From the NCBI GenBank assembly GCA_020859985.1, contig JAJBVD010000042.1, positions 1 to 64,000 on the forward strand: DNA of 64,000 nucleotides, in the 5' to 3' direction. This DNA is from Clostridiales bacterium. Its GTDB lineage: Bacteria; Bacillota; Clostridia; Lachnospirales; Lachnospiraceae. Shown one piece after another: positions 27,476 through 36,129 of the stretch; position 1 is the stretch's first letter, and the number at the start of each line of letters is the position of its first letter. A program made the translations under genes and the position numbers. The notes beneath the pieces are model-generated. The model worked only from the letters and a program-made list of their open reading frames with translations, was not told where the DNA came from and did not search any database.

Positions 27476-28855
27476 CTATGACATTACATGCCCGGCCCCG
27501 AATGTCCGGATGTTCATCGGGTATACGTTTTCTTTGCCCACAAACTGCGCAATATAGCTCACATAATCAGCGGTCTCCTCTTTCGGGAGTACGCACGCGA
27601 TCACGCCCGCAAATCCGCCGCCGTGCACACGGCACACGCCCCGGCCGGTGCGGTTCAGGAACAGTCGCGTGAGTGCGAGAGTCAGTGTCACCTTCTGCTC
27701 CTTTGGATTGCGGATGCAGTAGCAGTTCTGCAGCCACTCCCAGGAGGAGCGCCCGGACTCGTCAATCGCCTTTAAAAGCGCTGCCTCGTCGCGGTCCAGC
27801 GCCGCCTGATAAGCAGCGTCCACGCGCTTGTTTTCTTCAAAGAAGTGCAGGGCGCGAAGAATGGCGCGGTCATTATTAATCTTCTCGCCGGAAGCAGGAA
27901 CTGCCTCTTCACTTTTTGTATCTGCTGCCAGCTTCGCAAGCAGCGCTTCCTCGTCCGTCTCGCACAACAGCTTCACGCCAAGAGATTTTGCGGCGTCCTT
28001 CATCTCCAGAGGCACGCTGGAATATTCGTCGCTTAAGTCCGCATGACCCTTGCCGGTATTGACGATCACGAGATCGTAGCCCAGCTGCGAGAAAGAGAAG
28101 TCCACCTGCCTGCAGATATCCTCATCTGTGATATCGCGCAGTGCCGCGTCGGTCGCCCCGGCTGTATCGCTTCCCTTCGCCTGCGCTGACGCACCCGGCT
28201 GCGTCGCAATCCTTGAAAAATCCAGCAGGATCGTGCCGCCGACCGCGCAGGCCATCTGATCCATCAGCCCCGATGCCTTATCCCAGAAATGATTCTCCGC
28301 GTACTGGCCGATGCGCGCATAATCAATATAGCGCATCTTTCCATCATTGAAAAAGTAGTTGATGATCGCGCACACGAGCATCTCAAACGATGCCGACGAA
28401 CTCACGCCCGCCGCCGAGATCACCTCTGTTGATACGTAGGCGTTAAACCCGGACACCGTAAATCCCATCTCCCGCGCAGCCATCGCCATGCCCGCCACCA
28501 GAGAAAACGAGCCCTTGTTCTTCGGCACTCGCTCCAGCCGGGTCAAATCCACGATAATCTTGTCGCGGTAGCCCTCGCTTACGATCGTGATCACATCGGT
28601 GCCGTTCGGATACGCCGCGCCGATCGTGTCCAGGCTGATGCTGCCCGCCAGAATCTTTCCGCCGTTGTGATCCGTATGGTTCCCGACGATCTCCGTCCGC
28701 CCGGGAGAAGTGAAAAATGACATCTCACAGTCTGACGTTTCCTTATCGGGAGCAAAATATCTTTTGTAATTCTCCGCCAGCGACTGATAGCGCGCCATGC
28801 TGCGCTCCGTCTCGCCGTAGATGCGTTCCAGTGTCTGAAGCTCCGGTAATTTCAT
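27476..28855 (-). CDS. galK: Galactokinase
   Basis: A 459-aa GHMP-family kinase that phosphorylates galactose at C1 in the Leloir pathway. The galactokinase signature GRTEIVGNHTDHNGG lies at residues 52-66. The ATP-binding loop GVSSSASFE is near residue 150, and GGGFAGVIACVLP is near the C-terminus. The protein is longer than typical galactokinases (about 390 aa), with extra sequence in the middle around GASAQAKGSDTAGATDA. The ATG follows AAGGAGGA. No other Leloir gene is adjacent. Four 15-bp repeats lie upstream. Confidence 0.93.
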   Translation of the reverse strand: MKLPELQTLERIYGETERSMARYQSLAENYKRYFAPDKETSDCEMSFFTSPGRTEIVGNHTDHNGGKILAGSISLDTIGAAYPNGTDVITIVSEGYRDKIIVDLTRLERVPKNKGSFSLVAGMAMAAREMGFTVSGFNAYVSTEVISAAGVSSSASFEMLVCAIINYFFNDGKMRYIDYARIGQYAENHFWDKASGLMDQMACAVGGTILLDFSRIATQPGASAQAKGSDTAGATDAALRDITDEDICRQVDFSFSQLGYDLVIVNTGKGHADLSDEYSSVPLEMKDAAKSLGVKLLCETDEEALLAKLAADTKSEEAVPASGEKINNDRAILRALHFFEENKRVDAAYQAALDRDEAALLKAIDESGRSSWEWLQNCYCIRNPKEQKVTLTLALTRLFLNRTGRGVCRVHGGGFAGVIACVLPKEETADYVSYIAQFVGKENVYPMNIRTFGAGHVMS

Positions 28856-28909
28856 CCTGTTCCTCCTTCTGCATATCTAATGATACAAGGGACAAAAGGT
28901 AATGATTTT

Positions 28910-28975
28910 AACTCAAATCCTTTTGACTCAAATCAATTTGACTCAAATCCCTTTGGCTCAAATCAATTTGAATAA
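28910..28975. repeat. Four 15-bp tandem repeats upstream of galK
   Basis: Units of the form GACTCAAATCAATTT follow one another four times, alternating AATCAATTT and AATCCCTTT variants. TTTGA and TCAAA halves give dyad character. They lie 55-120 bases before the galK start and may be an operator array; this is inference. Confidence 0.7.
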
Positions 28976-29034
28976 AACCGTTCTGAGGTAAACTATATCA
29001 GTTCCAAAGACACATCGCAAGTGCTTTTTCCTGC

Positions 29035-29850
29035 TCACTGCCAGTTCCGCCTCAAAACCTCGCTTTTCAGCAGTAGAGTACTTTTTGACGTCACTTTCAC
29101 GGGATGAAGCCTGCCGCGCTTTATCAGGTCATTGATGTTCTGCCGGGAGCAGTTCAGAATCTCCGCCGCCTCACCTGCAGTGATAATTCGCTGCGCAGCA
29201 AAGGCGCGAAAATCTTCCGTCACCAGAGGCACAGCTTCCCCATACCAATGCAAAATATAATCCGGGATGCTTAAATTCTCATCCCAGGCAACCCCATGCC
29301 CTCCGGTTTCAACCTGTACACCGTCAAACAGGTCTTCTCTTTTTACCAGGATGGAAAACCGGGAATGATCCCGGAACCAGACAGTCAGATCACACTTGCG
29401 GATCATCCCATCCCGGAAAAACACCAGCAAAGTATTTCGTCCCAGTGAAATGACGTCTTCGATCCTTTCCTCAAAGCGCCCCTGTATCTGCAGCGGAAGC
29501 TCCTGCTCCTTGAGCGGAACAAGATAATAATCGTCCTGCGCGCATCTACCCATAGACAGCAGAAGCAGTTCAAACTCATCGTACTCTTTCAGGCCGTTAT
29601 CCTTCAGCACCTGCCCGATATTCTGACGATCCGTGGGCACGATCCTCTGCTGCACCCACACCCTGCTCCAGTAAGAATTGACCGTCCTTTCTCCTTTTTT
29701 TACAAATGAAGACAAAAGAAGCGGTGTCTCCCACTCATCCGCATCGTCAGGCAGTTCAATATAAAAACGTTTTTCCATTTCATAATAGAGAAGCCACGCC
29801 AGATCTTTTCGAACTGCGGCATTTTCATCCCGGACTGCAAATATCTTCAT
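29035..29850 (-). CDS. DUF2442-like/HTH antitoxin-like protein, orphan copy
   Basis: A 271-aa protein almost identical to the one at 39424-40239. The N-terminal third (AWLLYYEMEKRFYIELPDD onward) is not recognised. The middle (NTLLVFFRDGMIRKCDLTVW to LSIPDYILHWYG) resembles DUF2442. The C-terminus is a helix-turn-helix of excisionase/MerR type (ITAGEAAEILNCSRQNINDL). The ATG at 29850 is preferred over the track's upstream GTG. In the second copy a HipA-like kinase precedes it; here only a 16-codon kinase stub remains upstream. I infer a DNA-binding autoregulator or antitoxin that has lost its toxin. The promoter and operator are retained. Confidence 0.75.
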   Translation of the reverse strand: MKIFAVRDENAAVRKDLAWLLYYEMEKRFYIELPDDADEWETPLLLSSFVKKGERTVNSYWSRVWVQQRIVPTDRQNIGQVLKDNGLKEYDEFELLLLSMGRCAQDDYYLVPLKEQELPLQIQGRFEERIEDVISLGRNTLLVFFRDGMIRKCDLTVWFRDHSRFSILVKREDLFDGVQVETGGHGVAWDENLSIPDYILHWYGEAVPLVTEDFRAFAAQRIITAGEAAEILNCSRQNINDLIKRGRLHPVKVTSKSTLLLKSEVLRRNWQ

Positions 29851-29871
29851 AAACACACCACCGTTTCCAGA

Positions 29872-29922
29872 TCATTTCACATATGTCAGATCCTGTTTTT
29901 CTTTTACAATATCATCATTCAT
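29872..29922 (-). pseudogene. Remnant of HipA-like kinase gene (internal deletion)
   Basis: The stub reads MNDDIVKEKQDLTYVK then stop, matching the start of the kinase at 41038 (MNGDIVKEKQDLTY). The following bases (TGATCTGGAAACGGTGGTGTG) match the 3' end of that kinase gene. About 770 bases between these points are missing. The ribosome binding site AGGAGG and promoter are intact. Confidence 0.85.
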
Positions 29923-29939
29923 AAAAATCCTCCTAAAAA

Positions 29940-29969
29940 AGTATACCAAGGCACTTGTCGTATGTCAAG
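29940..29969 (-). promoter_or_regulatory. Promoter and palindromic operator of the orphan antitoxin-like gene
   Basis: On the minus strand TTGACA (29963-29968), 17 bases, TATACT (29940-29945). The -35 box lies inside the near-palindrome CTTGTCGTATGTCAAG (29954-29969). The same site occurs before the complete module at 41071, suggesting autoregulation. Confidence 0.75.
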
Positions 29970-30170
29970 GAAAAGGCTAATTCGCATTAAAAAAACTTTG
30001 TAAAATAGACACAAGACATCCCCGGACTCATTGCATTTATTAGATTTGGTTGGCCACTAAACTGTAATCAGAGAACAAAGGTTCGGTGTGCAAGACCTTT
30101 TTATCGGACTTGCGATATGCGATAATAGATATATCTGAAGCGATATATCTGAAAGTGTAAAAGTTGATTA
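29970..30170. other. Intergenic region before the three-gene cassette
   Basis: AT-rich, with no gene. It contains two 14-bp direct repeats, GATATATCTGAAGC (30128-30141) and GATATATCTGAAAG (30142-30155), each with a GATATATC palindrome, just upstream of the cassette promoter. They could be an operator. Confidence 0.55.
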
Positions 30171-30199
30171 TTGAATTGGAAAAGGGATTCGTTTATACT
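30171..30199 (+). promoter_or_regulatory. Promoter of the three-gene cassette
   Basis: TTGAAT (30171-30176), a 17-base spacer and TATACT (30194-30199). A leader of about 95 bases runs to the first start codon, which is preceded by AAGGGGG. Confidence 0.7.
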
Positions 30200-30298
30200 G
30201 GATAAAACATACGAGAAATGAGTCGTTTTCATTTGAGATGAGTAAAAAAACAGAGAGCTGACATACGCAAAGTATGGGAAAGAAAAGGGGGCAAATAC

Positions 30299-32002
30299 AT
30301 GGCTGATTTTATGAATGTATCGGGGACAAATCAGGTTGATGTAGCTGATAGAACGGAAATTAATGCTGAAATTGACCATATTATTGCTCAACATAAAGAG
30401 AACAGATACGATATCAATAAACTGGTATTTGAAAGCGTGTCCTTATTGACGGCCAGTGAAAATCTGACCGATGAGTTGTCCAATCAGGGTATTATCAGGA
30501 GATTTGCAGGTGGTATAACTGGAAAAAATAAAAAATTGCAGGCTGCGATAAATGATAATCTGGTTAAAGCTCAATACGCATCTCAGTATACACTGCAAAA
30601 ATTGGCGGAGCAAAATTTGCTGAGCTTTGAACTTGTTACTGCAGTAAATAATCATCTGAACTCAGCTCTAATTAAAATTGATGAAGAGATTAACCAGGTA
30701 TATCGAAATCTCTTGATGGTATTTAAGCAGACAAGAAGCGATATTATTCAGCTGGAAAATAGAGTTGAAAAGCTGGAAAGGAACGTGAAACTTTTAAACT
30801 GGGTAAATTCTATCGAATATCAGATGTGGAATGGGATAGAATATTCCGATCTGGACGATATTTCTAGGATTGTTTGTGTTGCGAGAGACTTTTATGACAT
30901 CACTGAAAGAAATTGCAGTGTGTCAGATATTCTTCTTTTGAAAACAGCTATGAATTCGATTGGGCTTAATCCACGATCAACGATTACATATCGTACTTTT
31001 ATTGACGAATTGTGTAGGAATCGGAGTCTTTATGAGAAACTATTTACGGAAGATTTATCGGATTTTCAAGATGAAAGCGTGAATCTCCCGATTATATTCG
31101 GGATAGGAAAAACATATCGGTTGAATCAGTCGGAAAAATATATTTTAAATGGTACGGTCTCGCTATTGAGAAAATATGGATGTGAAGTACAGGATGAAAT
31201 AATTGTAAAAGATCTTGTAACGGAATATGAGCGATCAATGTTTGGCGTTAATATAGACTCTGCGGTGACAGTCTATGATTTTGTGATTGAGCTTTTGGTA
31301 AGTATTGCTATGATGGATGACTATTTCAAAAATATTCATGATAATGAGATAGAGTGCGTAGTGACTGTGGAAGATCAAGGAGAGAGTGTTGATGAAGAAA
31401 GTGAGAATATTCCGAAACTCTTTGACTGGGATAAATATAAACCGGGAGATGTCCTGACATTTGGAAACTGGGAAGGAAATGAAATAGAGTGGAATATATT
31501 GAAAATATCGGATGACTCGGTGCTTTTGTTTATGACGGATTTTATACGTGATAGAGAAGGAAATGCAGTTGGCAAATGCTTTATGCCCCAAAAAGCAGCT
31601 AAAGAGTATCCGAGAAGAGCTAATGTATGGAAGTATTCACCCATGCGGGAATACTTGAATTCTACTTTTTTGAACGGTGCATTTTCAGATGATGAAAAAA
31701 AGCTTTTAATACCTGTTTATTTGCAAGATGTTAATACAACTGATACAGTATTTTTATTGAATACTGCTGATGTGAATGCTTATGTCAATAAAGAATTTGA
31801 TGCTGATGCACGTGTATGGGACAGAACGCATCACGTGTTTTGGCTTCGCGATAAGGGATGTAGCGCATCGTATGCTGAATTGTGCCGCTATGTGGAAGAC
31901 AGCAAAGCTTGCTCATTTCGGCATCGTGAATGGTTTGTTTTAGACGGTGCCCTTCCATGGGAAACGCATGGCATAAGAGCCGGGATTTTCATTAAGCGAT
32001 AA
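30299..32002 (+). CDS. Cassette gene 1: coiled-coil protein with C-terminal DUF6273-like domain
   Basis: A 567-aa protein I cannot assign to a known function. Residues about 20-340 closely match the N-terminal half of cassette gene 3. They include LTASEN, GIIRRFAGGITGKNKKLQ, YTLQKLAEQNLLSFEL and a predicted coiled coil around TRSDIIQLENRVEKLERNVK. An acidic linker (EDQGESVDEESE) follows. The C-terminus (about 375-567) resembles DUF6273: PGDVLTFGNWEGNEIEWNIL, then WKYSPMREYLNSTFLN and FSDDEKKLL. No signal peptide or clear membrane helix is seen. It is the first gene of a tightly spaced, AT-rich operon (11 and 13 bases between genes). Shared N-termini suggest that genes 1 and 3 interact with a common partner, perhaps gene 2. 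Confidence 0.8.
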   Translation: MADFMNVSGTNQVDVADRTEINAEIDHIIAQHKENRYDINKLVFESVSLLTASENLTDELSNQGIIRRFAGGITGKNKKLQAAINDNLVKAQYASQYTLQKLAEQNLLSFELVTAVNNHLNSALIKIDEEINQVYRNLLMVFKQTRSDIIQLENRVEKLERNVKLLNWVNSIEYQMWNGIEYSDLDDISRIVCVARDFYDITERNCSVSDILLLKTAMNSIGLNPRSTITYRTFIDELCRNRSLYEKLFTEDLSDFQDESVNLPIIFGIGKTYRLNQSEKYILNGTVSLLRKYGCEVQDEIIVKDLVTEYERSMFGVNIDSAVTVYDFVIELLVSIAMMDDYFKNIHDNEIECVVTVEDQGESVDEESENIPKLFDWDKYKPGDVLTFGNWEGNEIEWNILKISDDSVLLFMTDFIRDREGNAVGKCFMPQKAAKEYPRRANVWKYSPMREYLNSTFLNGAFSDDEKKLLIPVYLQDVNTTDTVFLLNTADVNAYVNKEFDADARVWDRTHHVFWLRDKGCSASYAELCRYVEDSKACSFRHREWFVLDGALPWETHGIRAGIFIKR

Positions 32003-32012
32003 GGGGAAGAAA

Positions 32013-33725
32013 ATGGGTGAAAAGGGAAACAGTTCCGCAGAAAATGGTGGCGTGATATATGGAAACGTAAGCACAGGCGAAACAACTTATGAGATGAATA
32101 AATTCCATGGCCATCAGGGGCATGGATTTGCTGCGGAGCGCGCAGAACACATTCATGATGTGTATCACGGAGAGGATGCGAAGATTCTCGGTGATGACAA
32201 TGCGAAGGACGGAGCGGATCGTATCGTTAATGGGGTTGAAATCCAATCAAAATATTGCAGATCCGGGGCGGAATGCATTCAGGCCTGTTTTGAAGATGGA
32301 AAATACAGGTATTATTCGCAGAATGGGGAGCCGATGCAGGTAGAGGTTCCGCTGGACATGTATGATGATGCTGTTGAAGCAATGCGGAGACGGATCGAGC
32401 GGAATGAAGTTTCCGGTGTGACGAATCCTGATGATGCGGAAAAATTAGTGAAAAAAGGACATTATACATACGCGCAGGCAAAGCAGATCGCGCAGGCAGG
32501 AACAATAGAATCTTTATATTTTGACGCGGCAAATGGTATGATTATTGCCAAAAACGCAATGGGAATCACCGCAATTATTACATTTGCCGCATCGGTCTGG
32601 AATGGGGATGATATTGATCTGGCGTTGGAAAACGCGGTGATGAGTGGTTTAAAAGTAGGTGGTGTATCCTTTTTGACAACGGTGATTTCTTCTCAGATTG
32701 CAAGAACATCTGTCTATACTTCTGTTCGTGTTGGAACGGATTATTTGATATCGAGACTTGGACCGAAGGCTACTGCGCAAGTCGCAAATGCGCTGAGAAG
32801 CGGGACCAATATTTACGGTGCCGCGGCCATGAATAATGTCTCTAAGCTTTTAGCCGGGAATTTGATTGCCAGCGCGGCTTCCCTGGTGGTATTATCTGCT
32901 GGAGATGTTGTGGATGCTTTTCGGGGAAGAATATCGGGAGGTCAGTTGGCAAAAAATGTTACCGTTACAGGTGCTACGATCGCGGGTGGGAATGCAGGGC
33001 TGGTGGCAGGTTCGGCGGCCGGAGCAGCAATCGGTGGTGCTGTCGCAGGTGTGGCGACTGGAGGAGCCGGTGCTGCAGTAGGAGCTGAAATTGGTTCAAA
33101 GGTGGGCGGTTTTGTTGGAAGTGTAGCCGGAGGCGTTGCAGCAGGAACAGCTACTCATGCGGTGATGGACGAAGTAATAGAGGATGATGCGGTGAAAATG
33201 CTTCGCCTTGTAGAACGAGAATTTGTCAGTATATGTGAACAGTATCTTCTTACCGAAAATGAAGTATACTCATGCCTGTCGCTTTTAAAAGAAAGACTGA
33301 CGAAGAAGGAACTTAAAAATATTTACGCCAGTGCAAACAGAGAATTGTATATACAGTCTATAATCTTACAGATTGTCAATCCTGTTTTGGCTCAACGGCA
33401 GTTTGTAGATATGCCTACTGTAGATCAGATTTTATATGGATTCCGTAACTTGGTGGAGGATGCGGTGAACGGCACCGGAGTATTTGATGATACAGAAAGC
33501 AAGGTGTTGCCTAATGAACAGCGGCAGAAGCTTTCAGATGCCGGAATTCGTGAAGATCAGATTCCGCAGGTTATGCAGCCCGTGATCAGAATGAATCAGA
33601 CACAGAAGAAAGCGGAACATACCCTCGTCACCATGAAAAGGCATAATGAAGATACAGAAGCGCAGATGGAAAAACTGCGTGAAGAACGCGGAAACCTAAA
33701 AGCAGAACTAAATTCATTGCTATGA
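32013..33725 (+). CDS. Cassette gene 2: nuclease-like N-terminus with glycine-zipper membrane segment
   Basis: A 570-aa protein with no function I can name. The N-terminal 110 residues contain GHQGHGFAAERAEH, then DDNAKDGADRIVNGVEIQSK. A helix Glu, an Asp before a strand and the QxK pattern resemble PD-(D/E)XK nucleases of Mrr type. This is inference. Next comes VTNPDDAEKLVKKGHYTYAQ, then hydrophobic segments (about 170-300). A Gly/Ala-rich stretch (about 320-390) has AGSAAGAAIGGAVAG and VGGFVGSVAGGVAAG, typical of glycine zippers that insert in membranes. A charged helical C-terminus ends in a coiled coil (MEKLREERGNLKAEL). AGGGGAAG precedes the ATG. It sits between the two paralogous coiled-coil genes. 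Confidence 0.78.
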   Translation: MGEKGNSSAENGGVIYGNVSTGETTYEMNKFHGHQGHGFAAERAEHIHDVYHGEDAKILGDDNAKDGADRIVNGVEIQSKYCRSGAECIQACFEDGKYRYYSQNGEPMQVEVPLDMYDDAVEAMRRRIERNEVSGVTNPDDAEKLVKKGHYTYAQAKQIAQAGTIESLYFDAANGMIIAKNAMGITAIITFAASVWNGDDIDLALENAVMSGLKVGGVSFLTTVISSQIARTSVYTSVRVGTDYLISRLGPKATAQVANALRSGTNIYGAAAMNNVSKLLAGNLIASAASLVVLSAGDVVDAFRGRISGGQLAKNVTVTGATIAGGNAGLVAGSAAGAAIGGAVAGVATGGAGAAVGAEIGSKVGGFVGSVAGGVAAGTATHAVMDEVIEDDAVKMLRLVEREFVSICEQYLLTENEVYSCLSLLKERLTKKELKNIYASANRELYIQSIILQIVNPVLAQRQFVDMPTVDQILYGFRNLVEDAVNGTGVFDDTESKVLPNEQRQKLSDAGIREDQIPQVMQPVIRMNQTQKKAEHTLVTMKRHNEDTEAQMEKLREERGNLKAELNSLL

Positions 33726-33738
33726 GGAGGAGATTAAA

Positions 33739-35790
33739 ATGGATGCGGTTATGAGTATTGATTCCAGCCAGATCGCAGAGAGTTACAGACAGGAAATAGA
33801 TCAGCAGATCGAAAAAATTATTTCCAGACATAAAAATAATCGATATGAAATCAACTGCCTTGTTTTTGAAAGCGTTACAGCTTTGACAGCAAGTGAGAAT
33901 GCATCTGAAGAATTAGCCTCTCAAGGTATTATAAAAAGGCTTTGGGGTGGAATTACAGGGAAAAATAATAAACTGCAAGAAGAAATCAGAAAGAATCAGA
34001 TGCTTGCTCAATACGCATCCCAACAGACGCTCCAGAAGCTTGCTGAACAGAACCTCATGAGTTTTGAATTAATTGCTGCAGTGAATAATAAGTTGAATTC
34101 TTCTCTTGCCGAAGTGGAGACAGAAATTAATAATATTTATGGGACACTTGTGACTTTTTTTAAGAAGACAAAATCAGATATTGTTCAGTTAGAGAATCGA
34201 GTAGAGCGTTTGGAAAAAAATGTCCGGCTGCTTAACTGGCAGAATTCTATCGAGTATCAGATGTATAATGGAGTAGAATATTGCGATTTGGATGATGTAG
34301 AAAAAATCATATGCCTTGTTCGTGATTTTTATGACCTGACACAGGGAAAATGGACAACTTCTGATCTTTTACTTTTGAAAACAGCAATGTCTACCATTGA
34401 TCTATCTCCAAGAAAGGATATATGCTATAGAACGTTCATTAATCGAGTGGCATCTGATCCACAGCTTTTATCAAAATTATTTGATGGAATGAGTCTGAAA
34501 GGAATAGCGAAATTTCCAGAATATGTAGCGATTTCAGCTGGAATTGAAAAAAGGAAATTACTTGCTGCTGATGAGAAATATATGGTAGAAAGTACTGTCG
34601 GATTATTAAACAGGAACGGATGTAACGTGTCCGCAGATGTGGTCAGTGATCAGATATTGGAAACATATGAATACAAGCAAGCACAATTTAACGTGGATGG
34701 AGTTGTAAATTGCTACGATTTCATCCTTGAATTGCTATATAATTTGATGCAGGTTCAGGAAATTCAGTATACGTATACACTTGATGAAAAAATGAGACGA
34801 GCAGAGATGCTCTTTAGTGTTTATGATACAGAAAATTTAATTCCTCTCCTTAATGAATTAATAGATCATGGCGACGCAAAGGCGAAATATATGCTTGCTT
34901 TGCTCTATGAGACTGGCTGTGACGGATTGGAAAGAGACGATAAAAAGTGTCAGGAATTGCTGGACGAAAGTATTGAAGAAGGATATGTTCCGGCTATCAC
35001 AAGAAAAATGATACCATTGGGTCATGATTTTAATAAAAAAATTGAACCTCTTTGGAAGGAAAACAGTTTAAAATTGCAGCAGATGGCTGATGAAGGCGAT
35101 ATGTTTGCAGCGGAAGAATATGCGAGAAGCTATCTCAAGTTCTCATTTATGGGATTAGGAGAAAATAATTATGGAATGGCCATTGAAATGTTTAAGAAAG
35201 CTCCCTTGGTTTTATCTTATTATGGACTGGCAATAAGATATGAAAACGGGCAGGGGGTTGAAAAGGATTACGCTACATCATTAAATTATTATGAAAAAGC
35301 AGCTCAAATGCATTATAACCTTGCTGAATATGCTGCAGGGCTGGCATATCAAAATGGCCAGGGATGCGATATTAACAAGGAAAAAGCGTTTAAATATTAT
35401 AAGTTGGCAGAAAAGCACGGTAGCTATGATGCTATCAATCAGGTAGGGTGGTGTCTTACCAATAATTTTGGAACTGAAAATGATTACGACAGGGCATTTG
35501 CAAAGTTTCAAAAAGGAGAACAGAAAGGTCTGAACGCTTGTGTTGCAAATCTGGGATGGTGTTATAGATTCGGACACGGTGTACCACAGGATTATAAAAC
35601 AGCTATTGAAAAATTTAAGAACGCGATCGAACTGGATGAAAATGATGCTTATAGCTTTAGATGCTTAGCTGATCTGTATTATAATGGACAAGGCGTGCCT
35701 GTTAATAAAGAAGAAGCAAAAAAGTTATATCAGAAAGCAGCGGATTTAGGTGATGAGGATGCAAAAAAATCATTGCAGGAGAAATTCTAA
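33739..35790 (+). CDS. Cassette gene 3: coiled-coil protein with C-terminal Sel1-like repeats
   Basis: A 683-aa protein. Residues about 20-345 match cassette gene 1 at most positions (LTASEN, GIIKRLWGGITGKNNKLQ, QTLQKLAEQNLMSFEL, SDIVQLENRVERLEKNVRLL). The C-terminal half instead has Sel1-like repeats, for example GLAIRYENGQGVEKDYATSL, AGLAYQNGQGCDINKEKA, GWCYRFGHGVPQDYKTAI and ADLYYNGQGVPVNKEEAKKL. Such repeats usually bind protein partners. No signal peptide is seen. GAGGAGG precedes the ATG, 13 bases after gene 2. Genes 1 and 3 look like a duplicated scaffold with two different sensor or binding ends. Confidence 0.82.
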   Translation: MDAVMSIDSSQIAESYRQEIDQQIEKIISRHKNNRYEINCLVFESVTALTASENASEELASQGIIKRLWGGITGKNNKLQEEIRKNQMLAQYASQQTLQKLAEQNLMSFELIAAVNNKLNSSLAEVETEINNIYGTLVTFFKKTKSDIVQLENRVERLEKNVRLLNWQNSIEYQMYNGVEYCDLDDVEKIICLVRDFYDLTQGKWTTSDLLLLKTAMSTIDLSPRKDICYRTFINRVASDPQLLSKLFDGMSLKGIAKFPEYVAISAGIEKRKLLAADEKYMVESTVGLLNRNGCNVSADVVSDQILETYEYKQAQFNVDGVVNCYDFILELLYNLMQVQEIQYTYTLDEKMRRAEMLFSVYDTENLIPLLNELIDHGDAKAKYMLALLYETGCDGLERDDKKCQELLDESIEEGYVPAITRKMIPLGHDFNKKIEPLWKENSLKLQQMADEGDMFAAEEYARSYLKFSFMGLGENNYGMAIEMFKKAPLVLSYYGLAIRYENGQGVEKDYATSLNYYEKAAQMHYNLAEYAAGLAYQNGQGCDINKEKAFKYYKLAEKHGSYDAINQVGWCLTNNFGTENDYDRAFAKFQKGEQKGLNACVANLGWCYRFGHGVPQDYKTAIEKFKNAIELDENDAYSFRCLADLYYNGQGVPVNKEEAKKLYQKAADLGDEDAKKSLQEKF

Positions 35791-35869
35791 TAGGATGATG
35801 TGATGTCACACGGTAGATTTTTGCTGTTTTTATATTCAAAAGCACCTGACGATATGCATTGGATATGAA

Positions 35870-36127
35870 GGAGATAATTTATCACACACGATCCAGAAAT
35901 ATGTGAAATCTCATTTGGCAGATCCAAACCTGTTTTTCAAAAAAATTTCACAGGAAATCCTGTTTATGAACCCCGGTTATGTCAGCAAAAAATTTATACG
36001 AGAGACCGGCGAAAAATTTTCTCAATATTTCACAAGAGAAAGCATACTTTTCGCTCAGTCTCTCCTCAAAGCGCCAAACGGTTTGAATGTACAAGAGGCA
36101 GCCCATAAGGTCGGATGCGGAAACCTT
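35870..36127 (+). pseudogene. AraC/YesN-type DNA-binding domain fragment
   Basis: The reading frame IQKYVKSHLADPNLFFKKIS, FMNPGYVSKKFIRETGEKFS and APNGLNVQEAAHKVGCGN matches the C-terminal AraC-type double helix-turn-helix of YesN-like response regulators. No receiver domain or start codon precedes it. The match stops at GCGN, before the final HTH motif, where the ptsI stop codon begins. I read it as a remnant truncated at both ends, left by a rearrangement near the cassette. Confidence 0.8.
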
Positions 36128-36129
36128 CA

